Made by a program: the position numbers and the translations under genes
Assembly (NCBI GenBank): GCA_003862155.1
Contig: QOUV01000002.1
Location: 110,008-174,007 of the forward strand
Source: Lachnospiraceae bacterium
Lineage (GTDB): Bacteria > Bacillota > Clostridia > Lachnospirales > Lachnospiraceae
Length of the DNA stretch: 64,000 nt
Direction: 5' to 3'
Shown here: positions 24,935-34,983 of the stretch, in pieces
How the letters are laid out: each line of letters starts with the position of its first letter
Numbering within the stretch: the stretch's first letter is position 1
The notes under the pieces: model-generated
Told to the model about the DNA's origin: nothing
What the model saw: only the letters and a program-made list of their open reading frames with translations
Databases searched by the model: none

Positions 24935-26573
24935 TGAAAAGAAAAATGAACATACTCATTTGAAAAAGGCCTTCGCCGGCGTCATCAAAAAAAACAAGGG
25001 CCTCTTAATCGGTCTCATTGCCCTGATCGTGGCTTCTGTTGTCGCTTCGCTGATCCCGCCACTCGTTCTCGAGCAGGCTGTAAACCGCCTTGGCGCGGGA
25101 AAAGGAGTTTCACTCACTCTTGCGCTTTGGTACTTCCTTTTTATCGTAATCTCTGATCTGCTGGAATCTCTGCAGAACGCTGGAATAACGGTGTTTGGAC
25201 AGAAGATCACACACGGGATCAGAAGTGCTCTCTGCCAGAAGCTTTCGCGTCTTCCGGCAGAGTATTTCCACCGCAATGAGAGTGGAAAAACTGCCTCGAT
25301 TTTTACAAATGATGGTGACACGATCGATGTACTCTACAGCGATGGCGTTGTGAGCATGGCTGCAGACCTTTTAAAAGTGGTCGGAATCCTTATCGTGATT
25401 TACACCAGGTCACTCGGTCTCGGACTTCTGGTTACCGCTGTGACGCCGCTTCTTTTCTGGTTTACGCGTACCTGCCAGAGGAGGTCGAACAGGGCAAACC
25501 TTGAAAACCGCAGGGCGATCGCAAGGGTAAATGGCCATGTACCTGAGACCCTCCGCTGCATCCGAATGATCCGCGTTTTCCATGCGCAGAGACACATGGA
25601 AAACGTCTATAGCGGATATATCAAGGAGAGTTACGATGCAGTCGACCGTTCAAATGTGATCGACAGCATTTACTCACCGGTCATCCTTCTGACGCAGGCA
25701 GCGGTCACAGCAGCTATGATGATTTTTGCTGCCGGAGGAAATTCATACCGGGCGCTTTTTGGAATCTCTGTTGGTACTGCAGTTGCAATGATGGCCTATG
25801 TAAACAGGATTTTTTCTCCGCTTGAAAATATCGGTATGGAAATCCAGAACATCCAGTCGGCGGCCGCTGCTATCGATCACATCGATACCTTCCTCGAAGA
25901 ACCGGAGTGGCAGCCTGAAATAACAGAGCCAAAAAAAACTGATGAAATCCGCTTTGAGCATGTTGATTTTGGCTATCAGAAAGACCGCCCGGTGCTTAAA
26001 GACCTTTCCTTCGATATAAAAAAAGGAGAGCTTGTGACCTTCGCAGGAAGGACAGGTGCTGGAAAGACGACTGTCTTCAGACTTCTGACAGGGCTCTATG
26101 AACCAGACAGGGGAACTGTAAATCTTGCCGGTTTAGATCCGTGTGCACTTTCACAGGAGGAGAGAAGGCGCGTGATCGGTTATGTAGAGCAGAATTTTGC
26201 ATCTGTCCCCGGAACGGTAAAGGACCAGATCACACTTTACGACAGCGATATTTCTAATGAAGAAATCGATGCTGCTTTGAAGCTCGCGGGACTTAAGGAC
26301 GTCATTGAACAGCTCCCTGATGGCCTTGATACGAAAATGAGTGAGAGACTTTTTTCAAAGGGACAGCTTCAGCTTCTCTCAATCGCAAGGGCAGTAGTAC
26401 TTGATCCTCAGATCCTGCTTCTCGATGAGGTTACGGCGAGTCTGGATGCGAAGACGGAGGCGGGAGTAATACGCGCCTTGAAGTCATCCGCCAGGGGAAG
26501 GACTGTCCTCACAATTTCGCACAGACTGTCAGAGGCTATAGGAGATGCGAGAATTATCGAAATCGGGACATAA
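24924..26573 (+). CDS. ABC exporter half-transporter, catalytic-site subunit
   Basis: 549 residues from ATG 24924, chosen for AAAGGAGG nine bases upstream; the frame is open 40 codons further with no ribosome site. A six-helix membrane domain (about 20-310) precedes the ATPase: Walker A GRTGAGKTT (about 377-385), Walker B LLLDEVTASLD with the catalytic Glu, H-loop TISHRL. The signature is FSKGQLQLLS instead of LSGGQ. Together with the LDD of the preceding subunit this makes one hydrolytic and one degenerate site, as in known heterodimeric exporters. The membrane start overlaps the upstream partner by 11 bases, so they are coupled. Confidence 0.92.
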   Translation: MTYNEKKNEHTHLKKAFAGVIKKNKGLLIGLIALIVASVVASLIPPLVLEQAVNRLGAGKGVSLTLALWYFLFIVISDLLESLQNAGITVFGQKITHGIRSALCQKLSRLPAEYFHRNESGKTASIFTNDGDTIDVLYSDGVVSMAADLLKVVGILIVIYTRSLGLGLLVTAVTPLLFWFTRTCQRRSNRANLENRRAIARVNGHVPETLRCIRMIRVFHAQRHMENVYSGYIKESYDAVDRSNVIDSIYSPVILLTQAAVTAAMMIFAAGGNSYRALFGISVGTAVAMMAYVNRIFSPLENIGMEIQNIQSAAAAIDHIDTFLEEPEWQPEITEPKKTDEIRFEHVDFGYQKDRPVLKDLSFDIKKGELVTFAGRTGAGKTTVFRLLTGLYEPDRGTVNLAGLDPCALSQEERRRVIGYVEQNFASVPGTVKDQITLYDSDISNEEIDAALKLAGLKDVIEQLPDGLDTKMSERLFSKGQLQLLSIARAVVLDPQILLLDEVTASLDAKTEAGVIRALKSSARGRTVLTISHRLSEAIGDARIIEIGT

Positions 26574-26642
26574 ACTTTACAAAAAGTTAATATGTGATTA
26601 TATTGCACGCAATCTAAAACAACAGAATCGGCTTTTTGTAGA

Positions 26643-26671
26643 TTGAAACTTGGAATTTTATTTCATATAAT
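26643..26671 (+). promoter_or_regulatory. Sigma-A promoter for the dehydratase activase gene
   Basis: TTGAAA (26643-26648), 17-bp spacer, TATAAT (26666-26671). An inverted repeat CAATCTA/TAGATTG (26610-26616 and 26639-26645) overlaps the -35 box, a possible operator or a weak end of the preceding operon. The leader ends in AGAGAGG before the ATG. Confidence 0.75.
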
Positions 26672-26724
26672 AATCACTTGAATACAGATTGTAAGGATTA
26701 TTATTTTTTCAGAGAGGTTAATAC

Positions 26725-29700
26725 ATGTCAGAAAAACCATACACACTTGGTATTGATATCGGCTCGACTACGGTAAAGGTAGCACTTTTAAGCCCAGATG
26801 ACGAGCTTCTCTATTCTGACTACAGACGTCATTTCGCAAATATCAGAGAGACCTTCTATGGACTCGTTTCGGATGCCTTAAAATCAGCCGGCGACCATAT
26901 GGTAGCTCCTGTTATCACAGGTTCTGGTGGTCTCGCTTTGGCAAAGAATCTCGGGATTCCTTTCTGCCAGGAGGTCGTAGCTGTAGCTACATCACTGCAG
27001 CACTATTATCCTCAGACCGATGTCGCTATCGAGCTCGGAGGCGAGGACGCGAAGATCATCTACTTTGAGAATGGAAATGTCGAAGAGCGTATGAACGGTG
27101 TCTGTGCCGGAGGTACAGGTTCTTTTATTGACCAGATGGCCTCTCTTATTCAAACGGACGCTTCGGGCCTCAATGAGTATGCGAAGGGCTATCAGTCTAT
27201 CTATCCGATAGCGGCCCGCTGTGGTGTCTTTGCAAAGACAGATATTCAGCCTCTTATAAATGAGGGAGCCAGACGTGAAGACCTGGCAGCGTCTATTTTC
27301 CAGGCTGTTGTAAATCAGACTATTTCGGGACTTGCCTGCGGCAAACCGATCAGAGGACATGTGGCTTTCCTCGGAGGTCCTCTTCACTTCCTGGATCAGC
27401 TGAGACAGAGATTTATCGAGACCTTAAAGCTTGACGACGAGCACGCTATAGTTCCGAAGAACTCTCATCTTTTCGCAGCGCTTGGTTCTGCCTTAAATTA
27501 CAAGGAAGAAGTCCAGATGCAGCTTTCGACTATAGTCGACAAGCTGTCGAAGCCTCTGAAAGCTGAGTTTGAGGTCGCCCGTATGGAGCCTCTTTTCAAG
27601 GATCAGGCAGAGTACGACGAATTTTTAAAGAAGCATGGCAACAACCATGTCGAGACAGCGGATATTTCTAAGGCAAAGGGCAATGTCTACCTTGGCATCG
27701 ACGCTGGTTCTACGACTACGAAGGTTGCGCTTATCGATGACGAGGGCCGCCTTCTCTACTCATTCTACAGCAATAACGACGGTTCACCTATTAACACAGC
27801 TATCCGCGCAATGGGCGAGATCAAGAAGGTGCTTCCTTCCGAGGCACATATTGTTCACTCCTGCTCGACAGGTTATGGCGAGGCTCTTCTGAAGTCGGCA
27901 TTCAAGCTCGACGATGGTGAGGTCGAGACTGTCGCCCACTACTATGCGGCAGCATTCTTCGACCCAAAGGTCGACTGTATCCTCGATATCGGCGGACAGG
28001 ATATGAAGTGCATCCGTATCAGAAACCATACGATCGATTCGGTACAGCTGAATGAGGCATGTTCGTCCGGCTGCGGCTCATTTATTGAGACATTCGCCAA
28101 GTCGCTTAACTACAATGTCATCGATTTTTCAAAGGAAGCACTTTTTGCGAAGAATCCTGTAGACCTTGGAACGCGCTGCACTGTGTTTATGAACTCGAGA
28201 GTCAAGCAGGCCCAGAAGGAGGGCGCAACTGTCGCCGACATCTCTGCCGGACTGGCTTACTCGGTTATAAAGAACGCACTGTTTAAGGTTATAAAGCTTA
28301 CAGATCCTAAGCAGCTGGGCCAGAACGTGGTCGTACAGGGCGGTACTTTCTACAATGACGCAGTTCTTCGCGCCTTCGAAAAAATCGGCGGACTCCATGT
28401 TACAAGACCTGATATCGCAGGTATCATGGGTGCTTTCGGTTCCGCACTTATCGCCAGAGAGAGATACCAGGACGAGAAGACTACTTCGATGCTCCCGATC
28501 GATGAGATCCTCGATCTTCAGTACAAGACTTCGATGACTCACTGCCAGGGCTGCACGAACAAGTGCATGCTGACAATAAACCATTTCTCAGACGGCCGCC
28601 GTTTCATCACAGGCAACCGCTGTGAGAGAGGACTTGGAAAGCCAAAGAATCCGAACCATATACCGAACCTCTACGACTACAAATACAAGAGAATTTTCGG
28701 ATACGAGCCGCTTGCTCCGGAAGAGGCAAAGCGCGGCGTGATCGGAATTCCAAGAGTCCTCAATATGTACGAGGACTATCCGTTCTGGGCTGTATTTTTC
28801 AAAGAACTCGGTTTTTCGGTCAAGCTCTCACCGGCATCATCGAGAAAAATCTACGAGCTTGGAATCGAAAGCATTCCGTCGGAGACAGAGTGCTATCCTG
28901 CAAAAATGACTCACGGCCATGTCCAGTGGCTTATAAATAATGGAATCAAGACTATTTTCTATCCGTGCGTTCCGTACGAGAGAAATGAGTTTCCGGATTC
29001 GAACAACCACTACAATTGCCCGATCGTCACTTCATACGCTGAAAATATCAAAAACAACGTCGAAGCTATCACAAAGGGTGAGGTCCGTTTCTTAAATCCT
29101 TTCATGGCATTTACGAATGAAGAGACTCTTACAGGTCAGCTCGTAAAGGTATTTAAGGAAGAATTCGATATCGAAGAGAGCGAAGTCAAGTCTGCCGCAC
29201 ACAAGGCATGGACCGAGCTTTCCAATACCAGAAGTGATATCGAGCACAAGGGCGAAGAAGTCATTGAGTACTTAAAGAAGACAGGCCGCCACGGCATTGT
29301 TCTCTGCGGCAGACCTTACCACATAGATCCTGAGATCAACCATGGAATTCCTGACATGATCACTTCGTATGGCATGGCAGTTTTGACAGAGGATTCCGTA
29401 TCTCACCTCGGAGAGCTTGAGCGCCCGCTTATCGTAATGGATCAGTGGATGTACCACACCAGAATGTATGCGGCTGCCAACTTTGTAAAAAAGACTGAAA
29501 ACCTCGATGTCATCCAGCTGAATTCGTTCGGCTGCGGCCTCGATGCTGTAACTACAGACTGCGTCAGAGATATTCTCTCAAGGTCTGGAAAGATCTACAC
29601 CTGCCTGAAGATAGATGAGGTAAATAATCTTGGTGCTGCCCGAATCCGTGTGCGTTCACTGCTCGCTGCGATCCGCGTAAGAGACAGAAAGAAGCAGCAG

Positions 29701-31074
29701 GACGCTGAGGCCGCACAGAGAAAGATAGTTCCGTCTTCGTACAAGAGAAAGATCTTTACGAAGGACATGAAGAAAAACTACACGATCCTCGCTCCGCAGA
29801 TGTCACCTATTCATTTCGACATCATAGCTCCTGCTATGTCGAGTGCCGGATTTACAGTAGTTGTTCCTGAAGTTCCTGCAAGGGAATGCGTAGACAGCGG
29901 AACCAGATTTGTAAATAACGATGCCTGCTACCCGTCAATCCTCGTTGTAGGACAGTTTATAGCAGCCCTTAAATCCGGGAAATATGACCTCGACAGAACA
30001 GCGCTTCTTATCACACAGACCGGAGGCGGCTGCCGTGCATCGAACTACATCAGTTTCATCAGAAGGGCACTTGCCAATGCAGGTTATGGAAAGATTCCGG
30101 TAATCTCATTGAATCTTGTCGGCCTCGAGAAAAATCCTGGCTTCAAGCTTGGACCGAAGGTGATTCAGCACGGTCTCTATGGCCTCGAGTTCGGTGATAT
30201 TTTCCTGAAGTGCCTTTACAGAATGAGACCTTATGAGAAGGTCAAGGGTTCTGCAAATGCCCTCTATGAGAAGTGGAAGAAGAGAGTGATCGACTTCCTT
30301 TCGCAGCCGAAGATGCTCTCTCACAGTAAATATAAACAGATGTGCCGCGATATCATTCACGACTTCGACAACCTTCCGATCACTGACGAGAAGAAGCCGA
30401 GAGTCGGAATCGTAGGCGAGATCATGGTAAAGTACTCGGTAGTTGCGAACAACCACCTGGCTGATCTCCTCGAATCAGAGGGAGCAGAGGCAGTAGTACC
30501 TGATCTTACAGATTTCCTGCTTTACTGCTTTATCAATGAGAGGTTCAAGAATAAAAACCTTGGAACTCCTAAGAAGTCGGTAATCACTGCAAACCTCGGG
30601 ATCAAATTCTTCGAGTGGCTCAGAAGCGCCGCAAGAAAAGCTTTTGACGAGTCAGAGCACTTTACGGCTCCCGCATATATCGACGACACGGCAAAGCGTG
30701 CAGAGAAGGTCGTTTCTCTCGGAAACCAGACCGGTGAAGGCTGGTTCCTCACAGGTGAGATGCTCGAGCTTATGGATGACGGTATAAAGAATATCGTCTG
30801 CATCCAGCCGTTTGGCTGCCTTCCGAACCACATAGTTGGAAAGGGCGTTATCAAGAAGATACGTACTTTAAATCCGGGAGCAAATATAGCGGCCATCGAC
30901 TACGATCCGGGCGCTTCAGAAGTAAACCAGCTGAACCGTATCAAACTGATGCTTTCATCTGCTTTTAAAAACTTAAAGAGAGAAGAAGAGGCAGAGACCA
31001 AGGAATTTAAGGAAGAAAAAGTACCGCAGGCTCCTGAAAAATCAGAAGAAAAAGAAATGTCTGAGGCATCATAA
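26725..31074 (+). CDS. Fused 2-hydroxyacyl-CoA dehydratase activase (BadF/HgdC type), giant form
   Basis: 1449 residues. Two ASKHA ATPase domains of the BcrA/BadF/HgdC type come first: [15 protein letters not shown] (about 8), GGEDAKII and [12 protein letters not shown] (about 130), then [15 protein letters not shown] (about 323), DIGGQDMKC and [10 protein letters not shown]. Cysteine motif CQGCTNKC (about 612) precedes a DUF2229 domain ([33 protein letters not shown]). The rest resembles the dehydratase D-subunit family (HgdB-like), with [11 protein letters not shown] and QTGGGCRAS. Known HgdC activates the dehydratase by ATP-driven electron transfer through a [4Fe-4S] cluster. Here no dehydratase genes lie nearby, so the substrate is unknown. 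The fusion is common in Clostridia. Confidence 0.9.
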   Translation: MSEKPYTLGIDIGSTTVKVALLSPDDELLYSDYRRHFANIRETFYGLVSDALKSAGDHMVAPVITGSGGLALAKNLGIPFCQEVVAVATSLQHYYPQTDVAIELGGEDAKIIYFENGNVEERMNGVCAGGTGSFIDQMASLIQTDASGLNEYAKGYQSIYPIAARCGVFAKTDIQPLINEGARREDLAASIFQAVVNQTISGLACGKPIRGHVAFLGGPLHFLDQLRQRFIETLKLDDEHAIVPKNSHLFAALGSALNYKEEVQMQLSTIVDKLSKPLKAEFEVARMEPLFKDQAEYDEFLKKHGNNHVETADISKAKGNVYLGIDAGSTTTKVALIDDEGRLLYSFYSNNDGSPINTAIRAMGEIKKVLPSEAHIVHSCSTGYGEALLKSAFKLDDGEVETVAHYYAAAFFDPKVDCILDIGGQDMKCIRIRNHTIDSVQLNEACSSGCGSFIETFAKSLNYNVIDFSKEALFAKNPVDLGTRCTVFMNSRVKQAQKEGATVADISAGLAYSVIKNALFKVIKLTDPKQLGQNVVVQGGTFYNDAVLRAFEKIGGLHVTRPDIAGIMGAFGSALIARERYQDEKTTSMLPIDEILDLQYKTSMTHCQGCTNKCMLTINHFSDGRRFITGNRCERGLGKPKNPNHIPNLYDYKYKRIFGYEPLAPEEAKRGVIGIPRVLNMYEDYPFWAVFFKELGFSVKLSPASSRKIYELGIESIPSETECYPAKMTHGHVQWLINNGIKTIFYPCVPYERNEFPDSNNHYNCPIVTSYAENIKNNVEAITKGEVRFLNPFMAFTNEETLTGQLVKVFKEEFDIEESEVKSAAHKAWTELSNTRSDIEHKGEEVIEYLKKTGRHGIVLCGRPYHIDPEINHGIPDMITSYGMAVLTEDSVSHLGELERPLIVMDQWMYHTRMYAAANFVKKTENLDVIQLNSFGCGLDAVTTDCVRDILSRSGKIYTCLKIDEVNNLGAARIRVRSLLAAIRVRDRKKQQDAEAAQRKIVPSSYKRKIFTKDMKKNYTILAPQMSPIHFDIIAPAMSSAGFTVVVPEVPARECVDSGTRFVNNDACYPSILVVGQFIAALKSGKYDLDRTALLITQTGGGCRASNYISFIRRALANAGYGKIPVISLNLVGLEKNPGFKLGPKVIQHGLYGLEFGDIFLKCLYRMRPYEKVKGSANALYEKWKKRVIDFLSQPKMLSHSKYKQMCRDIIHDFDNLPITDEKKPRVGIVGEIMVKYSVVANNHLADLLESEGAEAVVPDLTDFLLYCFINERFKNKNLGTPKKSVITANLGIKFFEWLRSAARKAFDESEHFTAPAYIDDTAKRAEKVVSLGNQTGEGWFLTGEMLELMDDGIKNIVCIQPFGCLPNHIVGKGVIKKIRTLNPGANIAAIDYDPGASEVNQLNRIKLMLSSAFKNLKREEEAETKEFKEEKVPQAPEKSEEKEMSEAS

Positions 31075-31084
31075 AAAAATAAGA

Positions 31085-31112
31085 TGGGGCGCGAAAAGCG
31101 CCTCATTTTTTA
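31085..31112 (+). terminator. Intrinsic terminator after the activase gene
   Basis: TGGGGCGC (31085-31092), loop GAAAA, GCGCCTCA (31098-31105), then seven T or A/T bases. One G-T pair in the stem. Confidence 0.85.
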
Positions 31113-31113
31113 T

Positions 31114-31142
31114 TTGCGAATACAGCAGTATAGTGATAAAAT
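31114..31142 (+). promoter_or_regulatory. Probable promoter for the Derlin-like gene
   Basis: TTGCGA (31114-31119), 17-bp spacer, TAAAAT (31137-31142), about 43 bases before the start at 31185. Only the -10 box is strong. Confidence 0.5.
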
Positions 31143-31184
31143 ATTTCTACTGATTTTTTTACTTAAAAAAGGAAGATGATTTTT

Positions 31185-32111
31185 ATGCTTGATAAAATGG
31201 AACGTAAGCTCGGAAAGTATGCGATACCGAGACTGATGAATTATCTGATCGGCGGATACATTCTGGGCTATATTTTTTATGCGATCTCGAGTTTCACTCA
31301 TGCGGATCTGCTGTCATTTATGACGCTTGAGCCGTACTATATCTGCCACGGGCAGATCTGGAGGATAATCACCTGGGTCATGATCCCGCCTGAGCAGAAC
31401 ATACTGTTTGCGATCATCATGATCATATTTTACTGGCAGCTCGGCACAGCGCTCGAGAGAGTCTGGGGTACGTTTCGATTCAACGTCTATATTTTCGGAG
31501 GCATGATACTTACACTGATCGGTGCATTTTTACTCTACATCATCTCGTGCCTGATCGGCGGTACGTGGAATATTATCGGGCTCGGCAGCTATTTTTCAAC
31601 GAACTATATCAACATGAGTATTTTCCTGGCATTTGCCCTGACGTTCCCGGAGGAGAAGGTGCTCCTCTATTTCTTCATCCCTGTAAAGATGAAGTGGATG
31701 GCAGTGCTCTATGCTGTTTTCCTTCTGATAGATATCGGAAACGCAATCTCTGCAGGGACAGCCGGGATCCCTCTTATCGTGGCTATCGCCGCGTCTCTTG
31801 CGAACTTTGTCATTTACTACCTCGAGACCAGGGGCTGGAGAGGCCTTGGCAACTACAGGCGACAGCGCAATTTCAGACGTGATTACAACAATCCATGGAG
31901 CAGCAGTTCGGCATGGGGCGGCTATGGCAGAAACCAGAACCAGCCAAATGAGCGGAACGCACACGGCAGGCAGGTCGCAAAGCACAAATGCTGCATCTGT
32001 GGCCGCACGGAGCTTACAAACCCGGAGCTCGATTTCCGCTACTGCACGAAGTGCAACGGCCACTATGAGTACTGCTCCGACCACCTTTTCACACATACAC
32101 ACGTGAAATAA
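31185..32111 (+). CDS. Derlin/pseudo-rhomboid-like membrane protein with Cys-rich tail
   Basis: 308 residues from ATG 31185; the ATG at 31176 directly abuts GGAAG and is too close to it. Six hydrophobic segments. HGQIWRIITWVMIPPEQN followed by a helix and YWQLGTALERVWGTFRFNVYIFGG matches the Derlin/rhomboid plan, in which WR is conserved. No GxSG catalytic serine motif with a later His is seen, so it is probably not a protease. The last 45 residues carry cysteine/histidine pairs (CCICGRTE, YCTKCNGHYEYCSDH), likely a zinc ribbon. A role in quality control or as a scaffold is only inference. Confidence 0.7.
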   Translation: MLDKMERKLGKYAIPRLMNYLIGGYILGYIFYAISSFTHADLLSFMTLEPYYICHGQIWRIITWVMIPPEQNILFAIIMIIFYWQLGTALERVWGTFRFNVYIFGGMILTLIGAFLLYIISCLIGGTWNIIGLGSYFSTNYINMSIFLAFALTFPEEKVLLYFFIPVKMKWMAVLYAVFLLIDIGNAISAGTAGIPLIVAIAASLANFVIYYLETRGWRGLGNYRRQRNFRRDYNNPWSSSSAWGGYGRNQNQPNERNAHGRQVAKHKCCICGRTELTNPELDFRYCTKCNGHYEYCSDHLFTHTHVK

Positions 32112-32143
32112 GATAATTGGATTGTAAAAAAATACCAGCTAGA

Positions 32144-32180
32144 CGTCGCACATTGAGAAATGTATTTCATAGTGTGACGA
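32144..32180 (+). promoter_or_regulatory. Inverted repeat in the glnS upstream region
   Basis: Arms 32144-32160 and 32165-32180 pair imperfectly (CGTCGCACA... with ...TGTGACGA), loop TGTA. No T-run follows, so it is more likely an operator or leader hairpin than a terminator. The stretch 32112-32143 is AT-rich. Confidence 0.4.
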
Positions 32181-32195
32181 ACGAACTGTTGTAAA

Positions 32196-32431
32196 GGAGG
32201 GGAGAGGACACACAGATACAGACGAGGGGCCCTTATGAGACGCCGGTGCTTAGCGGCAGTACTTTTGCCGCTTATGCACCGTTTCGCGATGAGCACTTGG
32301 CGACCGTTCTTTGGTCGCCTACGTGCGACGCATGTCAGCGCACTTAGTGAACGAAGTGAACTTAGAAGCTGACTCGTCTCATACGGAGCGAAAGCGTGCC
32401 CCGAGCTGTACCTGTGTGTCCTCCTCCCCGA
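32196..32431. repeat. Large nested inverted-repeat element in the glnS upstream region
   Basis: Arms of about 32 bases at 32199-32230 and 32398-32429 pair with few mismatches (shared core AGGACACACAG...TACAG). Next inward, TATGAGACG (32234-32242) pairs with CGTCTCATA near 32375-32383. Inside are three hairpins: GGTGCTTAGCGGC/GCCGCTTATGCACC, GCACTTGGCGACC/GGTCGCCTACGTGC, and one holding TTAGTGAACG-AA-GTGAACTTA (32344-32364). The last motif pair recurs in the element at 45410. A frame of about 45 codons (ATG 32234) lies within but is unlikely to be a gene. GGAGG at 32196-32200 leads no start codon at a useful distance. MITE-like element or structured leader RNA. Confidence 0.75.
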
Positions 32432-32454
32432 TAGAATATTTTTGGAGGCACACA

Positions 32455-34101
32455 TTGAAAAACTTTATCGAAGAAGAAATTGACAAGGACCTGGCAAGCG
32501 GACGATACGACCATGTAGTCACACGTTTCCCGCCCGAGCCAAACGGCTTTTTACATATAGGACATGCGAAGAGTATCCTTTTAAATTATGGTATCGCTCA
32601 GGAGTACAACGGTGAATTTCATATGAGATTCGATGATACGAACCCGACGAAGGAGAAGTCAGAGTTCGCGGAAGCAATCCAGGAGGATATCAGGTGGCTC
32701 GGCGTCAAGTGGGAGAAGACAATGTATGCTTCTGACTACTTTGACCAGATGTATGAGCTCGCTGTAAAGCTTATAAAGAAGGGCAAAGCCTACGCTTCAG
32801 ACCTGACAGCAGACCAGATCCGTGAGTACAGGGGCACGCTTACAGAGCCGGGCAGGAAAGACCCGAATTCCGACAGGCCGATAGAGGAGTCCCTGCAGAT
32901 CTTCGAAGATATGAAGAATGGCAAATATGCTGACGGCGAGATGGTAATCCGCGCGAAGATCGATATGTCATCTCCTAACATAAATATGCGTGACCCGATT
33001 ATTTACAGGGTAGCACATATGGCACATGAGAGACAGGGAGACAAGTGGTGCATCTACCCGATGTACGATTTTGCACACCCGATCGAGGATGCGATCGAGG
33101 GCATCACACATTCACTCTGCACGCTCGAGTTCGAGGACCACAGACCTCTCTACGACTGGGTTGTACGCGAGTGTGAATTCCCGAATCCTCCAAGACAGAT
33201 CGAGTTTGCGAAGCTCTATCTGAAGAATGTCGTAACAGGAAAGCGCTATATCAAAAAACTCGTAGAGGACGGAATCGTAGACGGATGGGACGACCCGAGG
33301 CTCGTTTCACTGGCCGGACTTCGCCGCAGAGGATATACACCGGAATCTATAAAGAAATTTATCGACCTCTCTGGAATCAGCAAGGCAAATTCCACAGCTG
33401 AGTACCCGATGCTTGAGTACTGCATCAGAGAGGACCTGAAGAAAAAAGTTCCGAGAGTCATGGCAGTCTTAGATCCTCTTGAGCTCGTCATCGACAACTA
33501 TCCGGATGGCCAGACAGAGAAGCTTACCGTTACAAATAACGTTGAGAACGAGGAGCTTGGCACCAGAGAAGTTACATTTTCGAAGCATCTTTATATAGAG
33601 AGAAGCGACTTCATGGAAGTGCCTGTGAAGAAGTATTTCCGTATGTTCCCAGGCAACGAAGTAAGACTTATGAATGCCTATTTTGTCAAGTGCACCGGGC
33701 TCGACAAAGATGAAAATGGTGATATAATAAGAATACATGCGACCTATGACCCTGCTTCGAGGGGCGGAAATTCTCCTGACGGCAGGAAAGTCAAGGGAAC
33801 TATCCACTGGGTTGACCAGAGCAGCTGCTTTAAGGCTCCTGTCAGACTCTACGAGAATGTTATCGATGAGGAGAAGGGCGTCTACAACGAAGATGGCAGC
33901 CTGAACTTAAATCCTAATTCACTTGTTGTGAAAAATGCCTGCATTGAGGCCTGCGTTAAGGACGCCAGACCATATCAGAGTTTTCAGTTCGTAAGAAACG
34001 GATTCTTCACCACAGACTGCAAGGATTCGAAGGAAGGAGAGCCTGTATTTAACAGGATTGTTTCCCTGAAGAGCTCATTCAAACTGCCGAAATCGAATTA
34101 A
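32455..34101 (+). CDS. glnS: Glutaminyl-tRNA synthetase
   Basis: 548 residues. The start is TTG 32455, not the longer open frame from 32311: GGAGG (32444-32448) lies six bases before it, and the protein then begins [17 protein letters not shown] as in the family. Class Ib signature HIGH is in [10 protein letters not shown], the RFPPEPNG motif precedes it, and the KMSKS-like VTFSKH is in the second half. The C-terminal beta-barrel tRNA-binding domains are complete. Length is normal. It is preceded by a large inverted-repeat element, so its level may be set by an RNA structure, though no T-box is recognisable. DUF2225 follows 12 bases later. Confidence 0.97.
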   Translation: MKNFIEEEIDKDLASGRYDHVVTRFPPEPNGFLHIGHAKSILLNYGIAQEYNGEFHMRFDDTNPTKEKSEFAEAIQEDIRWLGVKWEKTMYASDYFDQMYELAVKLIKKGKAYASDLTADQIREYRGTLTEPGRKDPNSDRPIEESLQIFEDMKNGKYADGEMVIRAKIDMSSPNINMRDPIIYRVAHMAHERQGDKWCIYPMYDFAHPIEDAIEGITHSLCTLEFEDHRPLYDWVVRECEFPNPPRQIEFAKLYLKNVVTGKRYIKKLVEDGIVDGWDDPRLVSLAGLRRRGYTPESIKKFIDLSGISKANSTAEYPMLEYCIREDLKKKVPRVMAVLDPLELVIDNYPDGQTEKLTVTNNVENEELGTREVTFSKHLYIERSDFMEVPVKKYFRMFPGNEVRLMNAYFVKCTGLDKDENGDIIRIHATYDPASRGGNSPDGRKVKGTIHWVDQSSCFKAPVRLYENVIDEEKGVYNEDGSLNLNPNSLVVKNACIEACVKDARPYQSFQFVRNGFFTTDCKDSKEGEPVFNRIVSLKSSFKLPKSN

Positions 34102-34113
34102 GGAGGTATGCAA

Positions 34114-34953
34114 ATGAATCTGTTGTCAGGACTGGAAAAGTTCGGCATTAAATCTGATGGAAAACTGGATATCACTGATGACGGCACCAGGAAGAAAGAG
34201 GATGGTACACAGCCTGTAAAGAAGTCCATTACGGATCTCGAGGAGAAGGACATGGTACTGCAGAAGTCAGTGCAGTGCCCTATCTGTGACCACAAATTCA
34301 AGGTCCTTCAGATAAAGAGTGCGAAGGTAAAGCGCGTAGGTGCCGATCAGGATACCCGCCCTCATTATCACAATATCGATGTTTTAAAGTATGAGGTTAT
34401 CGTCTGCCCGAACTGCGGATATGCAGCTTTAAACAAATATTTTGCACATCTCTCAGCTACTCAGATGAGGTGGATAAAGGAAGCGGTCTGCAAGAACTTC
34501 AAACCTGTATCTGACGATGTACCTGAGATTTACACTCCGGATGAGGCAGTGGACCGTTACAAGCTGGCTCTTGTCTCAGCCATGGCGAAGCATGCGAGAC
34601 TTTCCGAGAAGTCACTTATCTGCCTTCGTATCGCCTGGATCAGACGTGACCAGATCAAGGAGATGTCTGAGTCCAAGGCAGAGGAAGTCGGCAGAAAGCA
34701 GCAGTACGAAGAGGAGTATGAGGGCTTCTACAGACAGGCATACGAGGGCTACACCAAAGCATACAGCACAGAGTCGGGACTCAATCCTATCGCTGTGGAG
34801 TTTCTGCTTGCAAATATGGCCATACATTTCAAGGAGTACGGCACAGCTGCCAAGCTGATCTCGAGTCTCCTTGGAAATCCTAATACGAGTCCAAGAGTCA
34901 AGGACAAGTGCCTTGACCTTAAGGATATTGTGCTTGCAGCACAAAACAAATAA
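34114..34953 (+). CDS. DUF2225 family zinc-ribbon protein
   Basis: 279 residues from ATG 34114, chosen because AGGAGG (34101-34106) is seven bases upstream; the ATG at 34108 is too close. An N-terminal zinc ribbon, CPICDHKF and later CPNCGYAA (about 54 and 101), is followed by TPR-like helices (ALVSAMAKHARLSEKSLICLRIAWIRR, EYEGFYRQAYEGYTKAY, VEFLLANMAIHFKEYGTAAKLISSLL). This is the DUF2225 architecture, common in Clostridia. Function unknown. It shares a transcript with glnS and probably asd, which starts 30 bases downstream. Confidence 0.88.
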   Translation: MNLLSGLEKFGIKSDGKLDITDDGTRKKEDGTQPVKKSITDLEEKDMVLQKSVQCPICDHKFKVLQIKSAKVKRVGADQDTRPHYHNIDVLKYEVIVCPNCGYAALNKYFAHLSATQMRWIKEAVCKNFKPVSDDVPEIYTPDEAVDRYKLALVSAMAKHARLSEKSLICLRIAWIRRDQIKEMSESKAEEVGRKQQYEEEYEGFYRQAYEGYTKAYSTESGLNPIAVEFLLANMAIHFKEYGTAAKLISSLLGNPNTSPRVKDKCLDLKDIVLAAQNK

Positions 34954-34983
34954 AACGACTGGAAAAAGAAAGGATTACGAAAA

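Noticed and set aside
32112..32454. T-box leader of glnS
   Set aside because: No T-box sequence and no terminator/antiterminator pair could be found.
32311..32454. N-terminal extension of glnS from the first start in the open frame
   Set aside because: It crosses the palindromic element, and a ribosome site with TTG 32455 gives the family N-terminus.
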